A DNA stretch of 64,000 nt from Streptomyces sp. HB132 (GTDB lineage: Bacteria; Actinomycetota; Actinomycetes; Streptomycetales; Streptomycetaceae), in assembly GCF_016909575.1 (NCBI RefSeq), contig NZ_JAFBGA010000022.1:1-64000 (forward strand). The letters are read 5' to 3'. The position numbers and the translations under genes were made by a program. Within the stretch, counting starts at the first letter, position 1. Every line of letters starts with the position of its first letter. Positions 17,013-25,237 of the stretch are shown here, piece after piece. A model generated the notes under the pieces. That model did no database searches. It saw only the letters and a list, made by a program, of their open reading frames with translations, and was not told the DNA's origin.

Positions 17013-17980
17013 AGTTCCTCCCCCTGGCGCCGCACCAGGCGCAGATAGACCAGCGTCACGGCCAGCAGGATCACCAGCATCACGACGCCGATCGCCGATC
17101 CGAGGCTGTACTGCGAGGACGCGAACGCCTTCTGGTACGCGTACACGTTGAGCACCAGGTTCTGACCGGCGATGCCGCCGCCGTTGGTCATGACGTAGAT
17201 CTGGGTGAAGACCTTGAAGTCCCAGATGATCGACTGGATGGTGACGACGATCAGGATCGGCCGCAGCATCGGCGCCATGACCGACCGCCAGATGCGCCAC
17301 TGCGAGGCACCGTCCAGCGAGGCCGCCTCCAGCACCTCGGTGGGGATCGCGCGGATGCCCGCGTACACGGTCACCATCACGAACGGGAACGAGCACCAGA
17401 GCACTTCGAGGAGCACCAGGGCGAAGGCGCTGTAACGGCCGTACGTCCAGGAGAAGTCGCCGAGTCCCAGCACCTTGTTGACCGGGCCGAAGTCCGGGTC
17501 GAAGAGGAAGACCCAGACGGTCGATCCGGTGATCGCGGGTGTCGCCCAGGCGCCCAGCGCCGCCATCATGAGCGCGAGCCGCGGCAGGGCGCGGACGCGG
17601 GTCAGCAGGACGGCCAGGGCGCAGCCGACGAACAGGGTGGCGAGCACACAGGCCGCGGCGAAGACCACGGTCGCCAGGAGCACCTGCCAGAACTGGCTGT
17701 CGCCGAAGAGCGTGGCGTAGTTGCCGAAGCCCTGGAAGGTGGTCGGTTCGCCGCCGCTGACCTGGGCCTGGGTGTACTCCAGGAAGGAGATCAGGCCCAG
17801 TTGGTAGATCGGGTAGACGAGGAGCCCGCCGAGCAGGACGAGCGCGGGCAACAGGTAGAGCCAGGGGGTCCAGCCGGAGCGCCGCGCGGGTGAGGCCGGG
17901 CGGCGCCGGGGCGGGCGGGCGGGTGACCCGCCCGCCCCACCCCGGGCGGGCACCTTGCGCAGTGCGGTGTTCGCGGTCAT
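17009..17980 (-). CDS. Sugar ABC transporter permease (MalF type)
   Basis: The 323-residue product is the first permease of the transporter. A basic, Pro/Gly/Arg-rich cytoplasmic N-terminus (about 1-35) is followed by about six membrane helices and the EAA loop (LEAASLDGASQWRIWRSVMAPML). The start codon lies two bases after the stop of the binding-protein gene, indicating tight coupling. Substrate is inferred from the hexosaminidase downstream and the DasR-like site upstream: N-acetylglucosamine oligomers are most likely. Confidence 0.9.
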   Translation of the reverse strand: MTANTALRKVPARGGAGGSPARPPRRRPASPARRSGWTPWLYLLPALVLLGGLLVYPIYQLGLISFLEYTQAQVSGGEPTTFQGFGNYATLFGDSQFWQVLLATVVFAAACVLATLFVGCALAVLLTRVRALPRLALMMAALGAWATPAITGSTVWVFLFDPDFGPVNKVLGLGDFSWTYGRYSAFALVLLEVLWCSFPFVMVTVYAGIRAIPTEVLEAASLDGASQWRIWRSVMAPMLRPILIVVTIQSIIWDFKVFTQIYVMTNGGGIAGQNLVLNVYAYQKAFASSQYSLGSAIGVVMLVILLAVTLVYLRLVRRQGEEL

Positions 17981-17982
17981 CG

Positions 17983-19287
17983 TCAGCCCGCGTCGGCGAA
18001 CGCCGCGTCCATCTTCTTCGCCGCGTCGTCCGAGGCGGCCGCCACGTCCTTACGGCCGCTGACGATCTCCTGGAACATCGTCGGCAGGACCAGCGAGGCG
18101 TCGATCTGGCCCCAGGCCGGGGAGGCGGGGACGAACTTGGCGCCCGCGCCGAGCGTGTCGACGAACGGTCCGACGAACGGCTGTTCCTCGGCGAGCGCGT
18201 CCCGCACGTCCGTGTAGGTCGGCAGGAAGCCCATGGCGTCGAACATCTCCGCCTGGGTCTTCTTCCCGGTCAGCGACTTCATCAGGTCGACCGCGAGAGT
18301 GCGGTGCGAACTGCTCTTGAGCACACCGATGTTGTTGCCTCCGGCGAACGCGGGGGCGATCGAGCCCTGCTTCACACCGGGCAGCGGGACGACCGCGTAC
18401 TTGCCCTTCACGCTGCCCGCCTCGACGGCCGCGTGGCTGAAGTCGCCGCCGATCGCCATGGCCGCCTTGCCGGACGCGAAGGCGGTGACGGTGGCGTTGC
18501 CTCCCATGGCCGCGCACTTGGCCGCCGGGCAGTTGTCGTCCCCGAAGAGCGAGGTGTAGGCCTCGATGCCCTTGCGGGCCTTCGCGCTGTTGATGGCCGA
18601 CGCGTAGCTCACACCGGTCTCGTCGGCCAGTTCGCCGCCGTGTGCCCAGATGAAGGGCATCGCGCCGTAGGTGTAGGCACCACCCACCGCGAGGCCGTAC
18701 AGGTCCGGCTTCTCCTGGTGGATCTTCTTCGCGGTGGAGATCAGCTCGTCCTGGGACTTCGGGGGCTCGATCCCGAGGTCCTCGAAGACGTCGGTGCGGT
18801 AGTACAGAGCCCTTACGCCGACGAAGAGCGGAGCCCCGTACACCTGGCCGCCGACCGTCACCGACTGCTTGGCGGTCGGGTCGGTGTCCTTGGCCTCGTC
18901 CCAGGCCGCGAACTCCTTGCTGACATCGGCCAGCCCGCCGTCCTTCACGTAGCCGGCGGTGTCGGTGTTGCCGTACTCGATGAGGTCGGGAGCGCTCTCC
19001 GGGTCGTTGAAGGCGGCCTTGATGCGCTGGGCCCGAGTGTCGACGGGTATGTACTCGACCTCGACCTCGGCCCCTTCGTGGGACTTCTCGAAGTCGGCGA
19101 TCGCGGCGTCGACGACCTTCTCCTTGGGCTTGTTCCCGACCTCCTGGAAGAGCCAGACGCGGAGCGTTCCCGTCTTCTCGTCGCCCCCGGCGCTGGTGTC
19201 GGAGGTCTGCGGCGCGCAGGCGGTGGCGGTGAGACCGGCCAGCACAAGAGCCGCGGCGGGAGCGGCAATTCGGGCAGAAAGCTTCAT
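17983..19287 (-). CDS. Sugar ABC transporter substrate-binding lipoprotein
   Basis: This 434-residue solute-binding protein of the MalE/family-1 type is exported as a lipoprotein: the signal peptide ends in a lipobox with Cys24 (TATAC). It would capture the sugar outside the membrane and deliver it to the two permeases downstream. It is the first gene of a four-gene operon with a GH20 hexosaminidase. Upstream lie a 19-base perfect palindrome (19309-19327) and a DasR-type site (19383-19398), pointing to control by sugar-responsive repressors. Confidence 0.9.
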   Translation of the reverse strand: MKLSARIAAPAAALVLAGLTATACAPQTSDTSAGGDEKTGTLRVWLFQEVGNKPKEKVVDAAIADFEKSHEGAEVEVEYIPVDTRAQRIKAAFNDPESAPDLIEYGNTDTAGYVKDGGLADVSKEFAAWDEAKDTDPTAKQSVTVGGQVYGAPLFVGVRALYYRTDVFEDLGIEPPKSQDELISTAKKIHQEKPDLYGLAVGGAYTYGAMPFIWAHGGELADETGVSYASAINSAKARKGIEAYTSLFGDDNCPAAKCAAMGGNATVTAFASGKAAMAIGGDFSHAAVEAGSVKGKYAVVPLPGVKQGSIAPAFAGGNNIGVLKSSSHRTLAVDLMKSLTGKKTQAEMFDAMGFLPTYTDVRDALAEEQPFVGPFVDTLGAGAKFVPASPAWGQIDASLVLPTMFQEIVSGRKDVAAASDDAAKKMDAAFADAG

Positions 19288-19308
19288 CCGGGACCCCTAC
19301 CGGTCAAT

Positions 19309-19327
19309 CGTTGCATTCCATGCAACG
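19309..19327. promoter_or_regulatory. Perfect palindrome, probable operator
   Basis: CGTTGCATTCCATGCAACG has perfect 8-base arms around a 3-base spacer, 22 bases upstream of the binding-protein start codon. TTGCAT/ATGCAA arms resemble operators of LacI- or ROK-type sugar regulators, but no such regulator gene is in the window. Position close to the start suits a repressor site. Confidence 0.6.
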
Positions 19328-19382
19328 TGCGTTTCGTTCTGCACAACTGGCAGGAGACTAAGGGGGCCTCAGCATGCCGACA

Positions 19383-19398
19383 AGTGGTCTCAACCACT
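19383..19398. promoter_or_regulatory. DasR-responsive element (dre)-like site
   Basis: AGTGGTCTCAACCACT matches 14 of 16 positions of the palindromic DasR consensus as I recall it (AGTGGTCTAGACCACT), with intact 6-base outer arms. It is about 96 bases upstream of the ABC-transporter operon that ends in a hexosaminidase. DasR is the GntR-family repressor of GlcNAc and chitin use in Streptomyces. A further 10-base palindrome, ACCACGTGGT, follows at 19404-19413. Confidence 0.65.
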
Positions 19399-19570
19399 CT
19401 GTGACCACGTGGTGCAGCCCGTGCAACGCACCCCGTGCGCCCCTCGCGCCCCTCCACGGCGCACGCATCGGTGCCCGGACACGCGAACGGTCCCCGGGGC
19501 ACGCGTCACCGCGCGCCCCGGGGACCGGAGTCAGGGATCGGTACGGAAGAAGGACCGGAAGTCCGGTGGG

Positions 19571-19888
19571 CTACTTCTTGCCGCCGTCCTTGCCGCCCTT
19601 GCCGCCCTTGCCCTTGTCCTTGTCGCCACCGGCGCCCATGGACTCGTAGATCTCCTTGCACATGGGACAGACCGGATACTTCTTGGGGTCGCGCCCCGGA
19701 ACCCAGACCTTGCCGCACAGTGCCACCACGGGAGTGCCCTCCAGGGCACTCGCCATGATCTTGTCCTTCTGGACGTAATGGGCGTAGCGCTCGTGGTCAC
19801 CGTCGCCGTTCGACACCTGTGGCGTCGGCTCCACGAGGGTCCCCGTACCTGCCCCGCGTTCGGGCTCAAGAGTGCTCATAACTGCCAA
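19571..19888 (-). CDS. DUF3039-family protein
   Basis: The 105-residue product is of the DUF3039 type, common in actinobacteria. The core (about 30-80) contains VALCGKVW and a CPMCK motif, so three cysteines could bind a metal such as zinc. The C-terminus is a Lys/Gly/Asp-rich tail. No function is known. It stands alone between the ABC operon and the YqgE-like gene, on the same strand as both. Confidence 0.8.
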   Translation of the reverse strand: MAVMSTLEPERGAGTGTLVEPTPQVSNGDGDHERYAHYVQKDKIMASALEGTPVVALCGKVWVPGRDPKKYPVCPMCKEIYESMGAGGDKDKGKGGKGGKDGGKK

Positions 19889-19909
19889 GCGTACTGAAAG
19901 CTCCGAGCA

Positions 19910-20524
19910 TCAGTTCAGCGAAGGGTCGTCCGGATACGTGGCGATCATCGCCAGTTCGCTGCGCTGCCGCCGAAGAACGGCACGCCAGAGGTTCTCCGGG
20001 TGCGGCGAGGAGACGTCGCCGGGCTCCGACTCGACGACGTACCAGGCGCCGTCCGCCAGCTCCCCCTCCAGCTGGCCGGGACCCCAGCCCGCGTATCCGG
20101 CGAAGATCCGCAGCGAGCCGAGCGCCGCCGCCAGCAGCTCGGGCGGCGTGTCCAGGTCCACCAGGCAGATCGCCCCGTGCACCCGGCGCCAGCCGATGGG
20201 GACACCCGCGCCCGGGCGGAGCGGAGGGCCCGGAGAAGGGCCCCCCGGGTCGAGCCCCTCGTCCCCGGGGATCACCGCCACGCCCAGCGCCGAGTCGAGC
20301 GAGACCGGTCCGCCCTGGAAGACCACGTCCGGCTCACCGGCCAGGCCGGCCCAGGACGCCAGCACGTCCCCGACGCCGACGGGGGTCGGGCGGTTCAGGA
20401 CCACGCCGAGCGAACCCTCCTCGTCGTGGTCGAGGAGCAGCACCACCGCGCGGTCGAAATTCGGGTCCGCCAGGGCCGGCGCGGCCACGAGCAGCCGTCC
20501 TGTGAGCGAGGACACCTCCGTCAT
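19910..20524 (-). CDS. YqgE/AlgH-family protein
   Basis: The 204-residue product matches the YqgE/AlgH family: GRLLVAAPALADPNFDRAVVLLLDHDEEGSLGVVLNRP at the start, a GGPV motif, and a GYAGWGPGQLEGEL motif in the second half. The biochemical role of this cytoplasmic family is not settled. I start it at ATG 20524, where family homology begins; the open frame extends upstream without homology. A Pro/Gly-rich insertion (about 115-130) is specific to this version. It is divergent from murA across about 300 bases. Confidence 0.88.
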   Translation of the reverse strand: MTEVSSLTGRLLVAAPALADPNFDRAVVLLLDHDEEGSLGVVLNRPTPVGVGDVLASWAGLAGEPDVVFQGGPVSLDSALGVAVIPGDEGLDPGGPSPGPPLRPGAGVPIGWRRVHGAICLVDLDTPPELLAAALGSLRIFAGYAGWGPGQLEGELADGAWYVVESEPGDVSSPHPENLWRAVLRRQRSELAMIATYPDDPSLN

Positions 20525-20820
20525 GGCAGAGATGATCCCGCATCTTCGCCCTCCGTGGGGGACAAGTGGCCCGCCCGGTCCCACCGGGCGCCCGTCCGCA
20601 GCTCAGGGCGTACGGGCGCCTCCCGGGCCCGGCGGGGGCACCGGGGCGCGGGGAGGCGGGGCACACCGTGCGGACGGTGACCCTCCGCAAGGCCCGGGGA
20701 GCAGAACGTGTCGGGTCGGATCCATGACGGCCCTGTGCCCCCGGTGCCTTACTGAAGGAGGGCCGGGGGCCATTACCCTTTTGATGGCCCCCTGCCCGAC
20801 CACTCCGGAACGCGAGATAC
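20525..20820. promoter_or_regulatory. Divergent intergenic region upstream of murA, with a hairpin
   Basis: No gene is seen here. A 9-base inverted repeat (GGGGGCCAT at 20765-20773, ATGGCCCCC at 20784-20792, loop of 10) lies 28 bases before the murA start. It could be an operator or a leader hairpin. No clear promoter boxes stand out. Confidence 0.35.
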
Positions 20821-22161
20821 ATGACCGGCACAGACGATGTCCTGCTTGTCCACGGCGGCACCCCGCTGGAGGGCGAGATCCGCGTCCGAGGCGCCAAGAA
20901 CCTGGTGCCGAAGGCAATGGTCGCCGCGCTGCTCGGCAGCGGGCCCAGCCGGCTCCGCAACGTGCCCGACATCCGCGATGTGCGGGTGGTCCGGGGACTG
21001 CTGCAGCTGCACGGCGTGACCGTCCGCCCCGGCGACGAGCCGGGCGAACTCATCCTCGACCCGTCGCACGTCGAGAGCGCGAACGTCGCCGACATCGACG
21101 CCCACGCGGGCTCGTCGCGCATCCCGATCCTCTTCTGCGGCCCGCTGCTGCACCGGCTGGGCCACGCGTTCATCCCGGGTCTCGGCGGCTGCGACATCGG
21201 CGGACGGCCGATCGACTTCCACTTCGAGGTGCTCCGCCAGTTCGGCGCGACCATCGAGAAGCGGGCGGACGGCCAGTACCTGGAGGCCCCGCAGCGGCTG
21301 CGCGGCACCAAGATCCGGCTGCCGTACCCGTCGGTGGGCTCCACCGAGCAGGTGCTGCTGACCGCCGTCCTCGCCGAGGGCGTCACCGAACTGTCCAACG
21401 CGGCCGTCGAGCCGGAGATCGAGGACCTCATCTGCGTACTGCAGAAGATGGGCGCGATCATCTCCATGGACACCGACCGGACCATCCGGATCACGGGTGT
21501 CGACAGGCTCGACGGTTACACCCACCGGGCGATCCCGGACCGTCTGGAGGCTGCCTCCTGGGCTTCCGCGGCCCTGGCGACCGAGGGCAACATCTACGTG
21601 CGCGGCGCCCAGCAGCGCTCGATGATGACCTTCCTCAACACCTTCCGCCGTGTCGGGGGCGCCTTCGAGATCGACGACGAGGGCATCCGCTTCTGGCACC
21701 CGGGCGGCGCGCTGAACGCCATCGCCCTGGAGACGGACGTGCACCCCGGTTTCCAGACCGACTGGCAGCAGCCGCTGGTCGTGGCCCTGACGCAGGCCGC
21801 CGGCCTGTCGATCGTCCACGAGACGGTCTACGAGTCCCGGCTCGGCTTCACCTCGGCGCTCAACCAGATGGGTGCTCACATCCAGCTGTACCGCGAGTGC
21901 CTCGGGGGCTCCGACTGCCGCTTCGGGCAGCGGAACTTCCTGCACTCCGCGGTCGTGTCCGGGCCCACGAAGCTCCAGGGCGCGGATCTTGTCATCCCCG
22001 ACCTGCGCGGCGGGTTCTCGTACCTGATCGCCGCCCTGGCGGCCCAGGGGACGTCCCGGGTGCACGGCATCGACCTGATCAACCGCGGCTACGAGAACTT
22101 CATGGACAAGCTGGAGAAGCTCGGCGCGAAGGTCGAACTCCCCGGCGGCGCACTCGTCTGA
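20821..22161 (+). CDS. murA: UDP-N-acetylglucosamine 1-carboxyvinyltransferase
   Basis: The 446-residue MurA/MurZ enzyme transfers enolpyruvate from PEP to UDP-GlcNAc, the first committed step of peptidoglycan synthesis in the cytoplasm. Key residues are visible: Lys26-Asn27 (RGAKN) and the catalytic-loop Cys124 in GGCDIGGRP. The presence of Cys (not Asp) predicts fosfomycin sensitivity at this residue. Length is normal, with a modest insertion near 295-330. It is the only plus-strand gene in this stretch and is followed by a strong hairpin terminator (22230-22273). Confidence 0.95.
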   Translation: MTGTDDVLLVHGGTPLEGEIRVRGAKNLVPKAMVAALLGSGPSRLRNVPDIRDVRVVRGLLQLHGVTVRPGDEPGELILDPSHVESANVADIDAHAGSSRIPILFCGPLLHRLGHAFIPGLGGCDIGGRPIDFHFEVLRQFGATIEKRADGQYLEAPQRLRGTKIRLPYPSVGSTEQVLLTAVLAEGVTELSNAAVEPEIEDLICVLQKMGAIISMDTDRTIRITGVDRLDGYTHRAIPDRLEAASWASAALATEGNIYVRGAQQRSMMTFLNTFRRVGGAFEIDDEGIRFWHPGGALNAIALETDVHPGFQTDWQQPLVVALTQAAGLSIVHETVYESRLGFTSALNQMGAHIQLYRECLGGSDCRFGQRNFLHSAVVSGPTKLQGADLVIPDLRGGFSYLIAALAAQGTSRVHGIDLINRGYENFMDKLEKLGAKVELPGGALV

Positions 22162-22229
22162 CGCTCCGCCCGGTGCGCTCCGGCGCACGCACAGTGCTGC
22201 CGCACACAGCATTGCGCACCCGCGCACCA

Positions 22230-22273
22230 CAGTCCGCCGCCCCGGCCCCGCGAGGGACCGGGGCGGCGGACTG
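22230..22273 (+). terminator. Hairpin terminator after murA
   Basis: A perfect 16-base inverted repeat (22230-22245 and 22258-22273) with a 12-base loop lies 68 bases after the murA stop. There is no clear T-run, which is common for Streptomyces terminators. Confidence 0.75.
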
Positions 22274-22499
22274 TCGCGTTCCCGCCCGGAACCCGGCACC
22301 GGCCGCGTGGGCCCCAGATGCCGCCACCCGGGCCACCCTCCCCACAAGGGCCGCAGAACGCCCGTACAGCGCCGAACGGGGCGGAAGCCTCCCTCCGGGG
22401 CCGCCGGGGGGTGCCGTGGCGCCCCAGGCCGCCTCACGGCGCCGCACGGGCGATGTACGCGGAGGCGGGGGGCTCCCCGACAGGCTTCCGGATATGCCG

Positions 22500-22533
22500 A
22501 AGGGCGGCCGTCCCGGTCGGGACGGCCGCCCTT
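22500..22533 (-). terminator. Hairpin terminator after the HU gene
   Basis: A perfect 15-base inverted repeat (22500-22514 and 22519-22533) with a 4-base loop GGTC lies 17 bases after the HU stop codon on the minus strand. It probably also stops read-through from murA. Confidence 0.8.
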
Positions 22534-22550
22534 CTTGATGCCTCTGGGCC

Positions 22551-22832
22551 TTACTTGCCCTTGGCGGCTTCCTTGAGCTTCGAGCCCGCGGAGACCTTCA
22601 CGCTGTAGCCGGCCGGGATGTTGATCGGGTCGCCGGTCTGCGGGTTACGAGCGGTGCGAGCGGCACGGTGGGTGCGCTCGAAGGTCAGGAAGCCGGGGAT
22701 GGTGACCTTCTCGTCGCCCTTGGCGACGATCTCGCCGACGGTCTCGGCGAGCGCGGCCAGAACGGCGTCGGCGTCCTTGCGGGTCACCTCGGCACGGTCG
22801 GCCAGGGCGGCCACCAGCTCACTGCGGTTCAT
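22551..22832 (-). CDS. hupA: HU-family nucleoid protein
   Basis: The 93-residue HU-type DNA-binding protein bends and compacts DNA as a dimer. The helical N-terminus (NRSELVAALADRAEVTRKDADAVL), the GFLTFERTHRAARTARNPQTG arm region and the GYSVKVSAGSKLK C-terminus are all family hallmarks. Length is that of the short HupA form; it lacks the Lys-rich tail of HupS. A GGGAG ribosome site sits 8-9 bases before the ATG. It is monocistronic, with a terminator just after it. Confidence 0.93.
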   Translation of the reverse strand: MNRSELVAALADRAEVTRKDADAVLAALAETVGEIVAKGDEKVTIPGFLTFERTHRAARTARNPQTGDPINIPAGYSVKVSAGSKLKEAAKGK

Positions 22833-23233
22833 GTTTGTACTCCCGTGTTCTTCTTGCCTGTGAGGCGTGAGATCGAAGCCGATGCTGCCAGGGCCCTCTG
22901 ACAGTCCCCGGACCCGGGTCTGCTGTCAGACCCTCGCGCCCGAATACGCATCCTGCCCCCACCTGCGGCGCTAACGCCAATCCGAACCCCTCTGCGCCGG
23001 TACGAAAAGCACCACCGCGTGGCCGTGATGACGTTCCGTCGACTTGTTGGAGCGGTCCGCAGCGGGTGCCGGGCCTGTGGGGCTCGCTGCCCGCCCACCC
23101 TAAAGGGGCGTTTGGGACGCCGCGACCCGCGACGCGCCGGACGGGCCGCCCGGACGTGAGCTGCGGCACCGTCCGCAGGAGCCGTGGCCGACCCCCGCGG
23201 ACGGCGTGTGAGGGGCCGTCCGGAGATACGTTC
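22833..23233. promoter_or_regulatory. Intergenic region upstream of hupA
   Basis: No gene is supported in these 400 bases. An inverted repeat, TCTGACAG (22897-22904) and CTGTCAGA (22923-22930), lies about 65 bases upstream of hupA. It surrounds a GC-rich loop and may form part of the promoter or an operator. The rest has no visible signal. Confidence 0.4.
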
Positions 23234-24667
23234 CTACGCGGGATCGGCGGGCGCCCCGGCGAGTCCGGCGGCCTTCGCGGCCTCCCGGACGGCACCGGCC
23301 ACGGCACCCGCGACCTTGTCGTTGAAGACCGACGGGATGATGTAGTTCGCGTTCACCTCGTCCTCCGCGACGACGTCGGCGAGGGCGCGCGCGGCGGCCA
23401 GCATCATCCCGGTGTCGACGGTGCGGGACTGGGCGTCCAGCAGGCCGCGGAAGACACCCGGGAAGACCAGCACGTTGTTGATCTGGTTCGGGAAGTCCGA
23501 GCGGCCGGTGGCGACGACCGCCGCCGTCTCACGGGCGACCGCCGGGTCCACCTCGGGGTCCGGGTTGGCGAGTGCGAAGACGATCGCGCCCTCCGCCATG
23601 GCCGCCACGTCGGCGCCGTCCAGGACGTTGGGTGCGGAGACCCCGATGAAGACGTCGGAGCCGGCCACGGCCTCCTTCAGGGTCCCGGTGACGCCCTCGG
23701 GGTTGGTGTTGTCGGCGATCCAGCGCAGCGGCGAGTCGGGGGTGGCGTCCACCAGGTCCGCACGGCCCGCGTGCACCACACCGTGGATGTCCGCGACGAC
23801 CGCGTGCTTGACGCCCGCCGCGATCAGCAGCTTCAGGATGGCCGTACCGGCCGCACCGGCACCGGACATGACGACCCGTACGTCACCGATCGACTTGCCC
23901 ACCACGCGCAGCGCGTTCGTCAAGGCCGCCAGGACCACGATCGCGGTGCCGTGCTGGTCGTCGTGGAAGACGGGGATGTCCAGGGCCTCGCGCAGTCGTG
24001 CCTCGATCTCGAAGCAGCGGGGGGCGGAGATGTCCTCCAGATTGATCCCGGCGAAGCCGGGGGCGATCGCCTTGACGATGGAGACGATCTCGTCGGTGTC
24101 CTGCGTGTCCAGGCAGATCGGCCAGGCGTCGATCCCCGCGAAACGCTTGAACAGGGCGGCCTTGCCCTCCATCACCGGGAGCGAGGCCATCGGGCCGATG
24201 TTGCCGAGCCCGAGCACCGCGGAGCCGTCCGTGACCACCGCGACGGAGTTCCGCTTGATGGTGAGACGACGCGCGTCCTCGGGGTTCTCGGCGATCGCCA
24301 TGCACACCCGCGCCACACCCGGGGTGTAGATCATCGACAGGTCGTCACGGCTGCGGATGGGGTGCTTGGACGCCATCTCGATCTTGCCGCCGAGGTGCAT
24401 CAGGAACGTACGGTCGGAGACCTTGCCCAGGATGACACCGTCGATGTCACGCAGGCCTTCGACGATCTCGTCCGCGTGCGAGGTCGAGGAAGCCGCGATC
24501 GTGACGTCGATCCGGAGCTTCTCGTGGCCGGAAGCGGTCACGTCGAGGCCGGTGACCGAGCCTCCGGAGGACTCCACGGCCGTGGTGAGCTGGGAGACCG
24601 CTGTGCCGCTCGCGGGCACCTCCAGCCTGACCGTCATCGAGTACGAGACGCTGGGCGCCGTTGCCAT
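23234..24667 (-). CDS. NAD(P)-dependent malic enzyme with ACT domain
   Basis: The 477-residue malic enzyme oxidatively decarboxylates malate to pyruvate. An N-terminal ACT domain (about 8-85) suggests allosteric control by a small ligand. The catalytic part has YTPGVA, GLGNIG, FHDDQHGTA (metal and substrate binding) and a Rossmann motif (SGAGAAGTA). I chose ATG 24667, where the ACT domain begins; the open frame continues to 24748 without homology. It stands alone, with a promoter probably in 24668-24930. Confidence 0.92.
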   Translation of the reverse strand: MATAPSVSYSMTVRLEVPASGTAVSQLTTAVESSGGSVTGLDVTASGHEKLRIDVTIAASSTSHADEIVEGLRDIDGVILGKVSDRTFLMHLGGKIEMASKHPIRSRDDLSMIYTPGVARVCMAIAENPEDARRLTIKRNSVAVVTDGSAVLGLGNIGPMASLPVMEGKAALFKRFAGIDAWPICLDTQDTDEIVSIVKAIAPGFAGINLEDISAPRCFEIEARLREALDIPVFHDDQHGTAIVVLAALTNALRVVGKSIGDVRVVMSGAGAAGTAILKLLIAAGVKHAVVADIHGVVHAGRADLVDATPDSPLRWIADNTNPEGVTGTLKEAVAGSDVFIGVSAPNVLDGADVAAMAEGAIVFALANPDPEVDPAVARETAAVVATGRSDFPNQINNVLVFPGVFRGLLDAQSRTVDTGMMLAAARALADVVAEDEVNANYIIPSVFNDKVAGAVAGAVREAAKAAGLAGAPADPA

Positions 24668-25225
24668 GGCCGAGTCCTTCGCTTTTCTGAGCTTCGTTGC
24701 CGCACGCGAATGGGGCTCGGCCCCGCACGTGCGTTCCGATCGTCGCACCTACCGGCCGGTAGCAGGTAATGACTGCCACCTTTCGGAAAGTTTTTTCCAC
24801 CATACGAGAAACGATCGTCCTGCGTAACCCCGGTGGACCGCGCGACGCGATGAGTCGGCAGGCCCCGGAACGCCGGTCACCCACGGCACGCTCCGCCACT
24901 CCCCCGGCCCCGCGAAACTCCGTGAAAACGAACAGACCCGCGCCACCATCAGGTGACGCGGGTCTGTCTTCTTCGGGTCAGGTGACACCGGCCCGCCATG
25001 CTCGCCTCGCGGCAAGTGGTCGCTCGTAGCGACGAAGGTTGGGCCCGGGGGCTTGGATCGAGCCGGTGCCGACACCAGGCTAACAAACACCCCGGAAAAG
25101 TGATTCCTGTGCGACGGGTTGACTCGGAAAGGGCCTCCGGACATCACGGGAGATCCCTTCCCGAGCGGGCGTCGGCCCCGCCCCTTCGATCCCCCAGTAC
25201 CTCAGCCTCTCAGCCCCTCAGTCCC
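24668..25225. other. Intergenic region between malic enzyme and HelD genes
   Basis: No gene is supported in these 558 bases. It holds the terminator of the HelD gene (24932-24967), the presumed promoter of the malic-enzyme gene closer to 24668 (an AT-rich patch near 24780-24815 stands out), and a short CTCAG-type direct repeat next to the HelD stop (25198-25237). Confidence 0.6.
24932..24967 (-). terminator. Hairpin terminator downstream of the HelD-family gene
   Basis: ACAGACCCGCG (24932-24942) pairs with CGCGGGTCTGT (24957-24967); CACC/GGTG extends the stem inside the loop after one mismatch. It is 259 bases after the HelD stop and precedes the malic-enzyme promoter region. Confidence 0.65.
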
Positions 25226-25237
25226 TCAGTCCCTCAG
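25198..25237. repeat. Short CTCAG-type direct repeats at the end of the HelD gene
   Basis: About six imperfect copies of CTCAG separated by short C-rich spacers run across the HelD stop codon (25226-25228). The repeats use TGA in one register, so copy-number changes could add or remove a few C-terminal residues. Confidence 0.6.
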
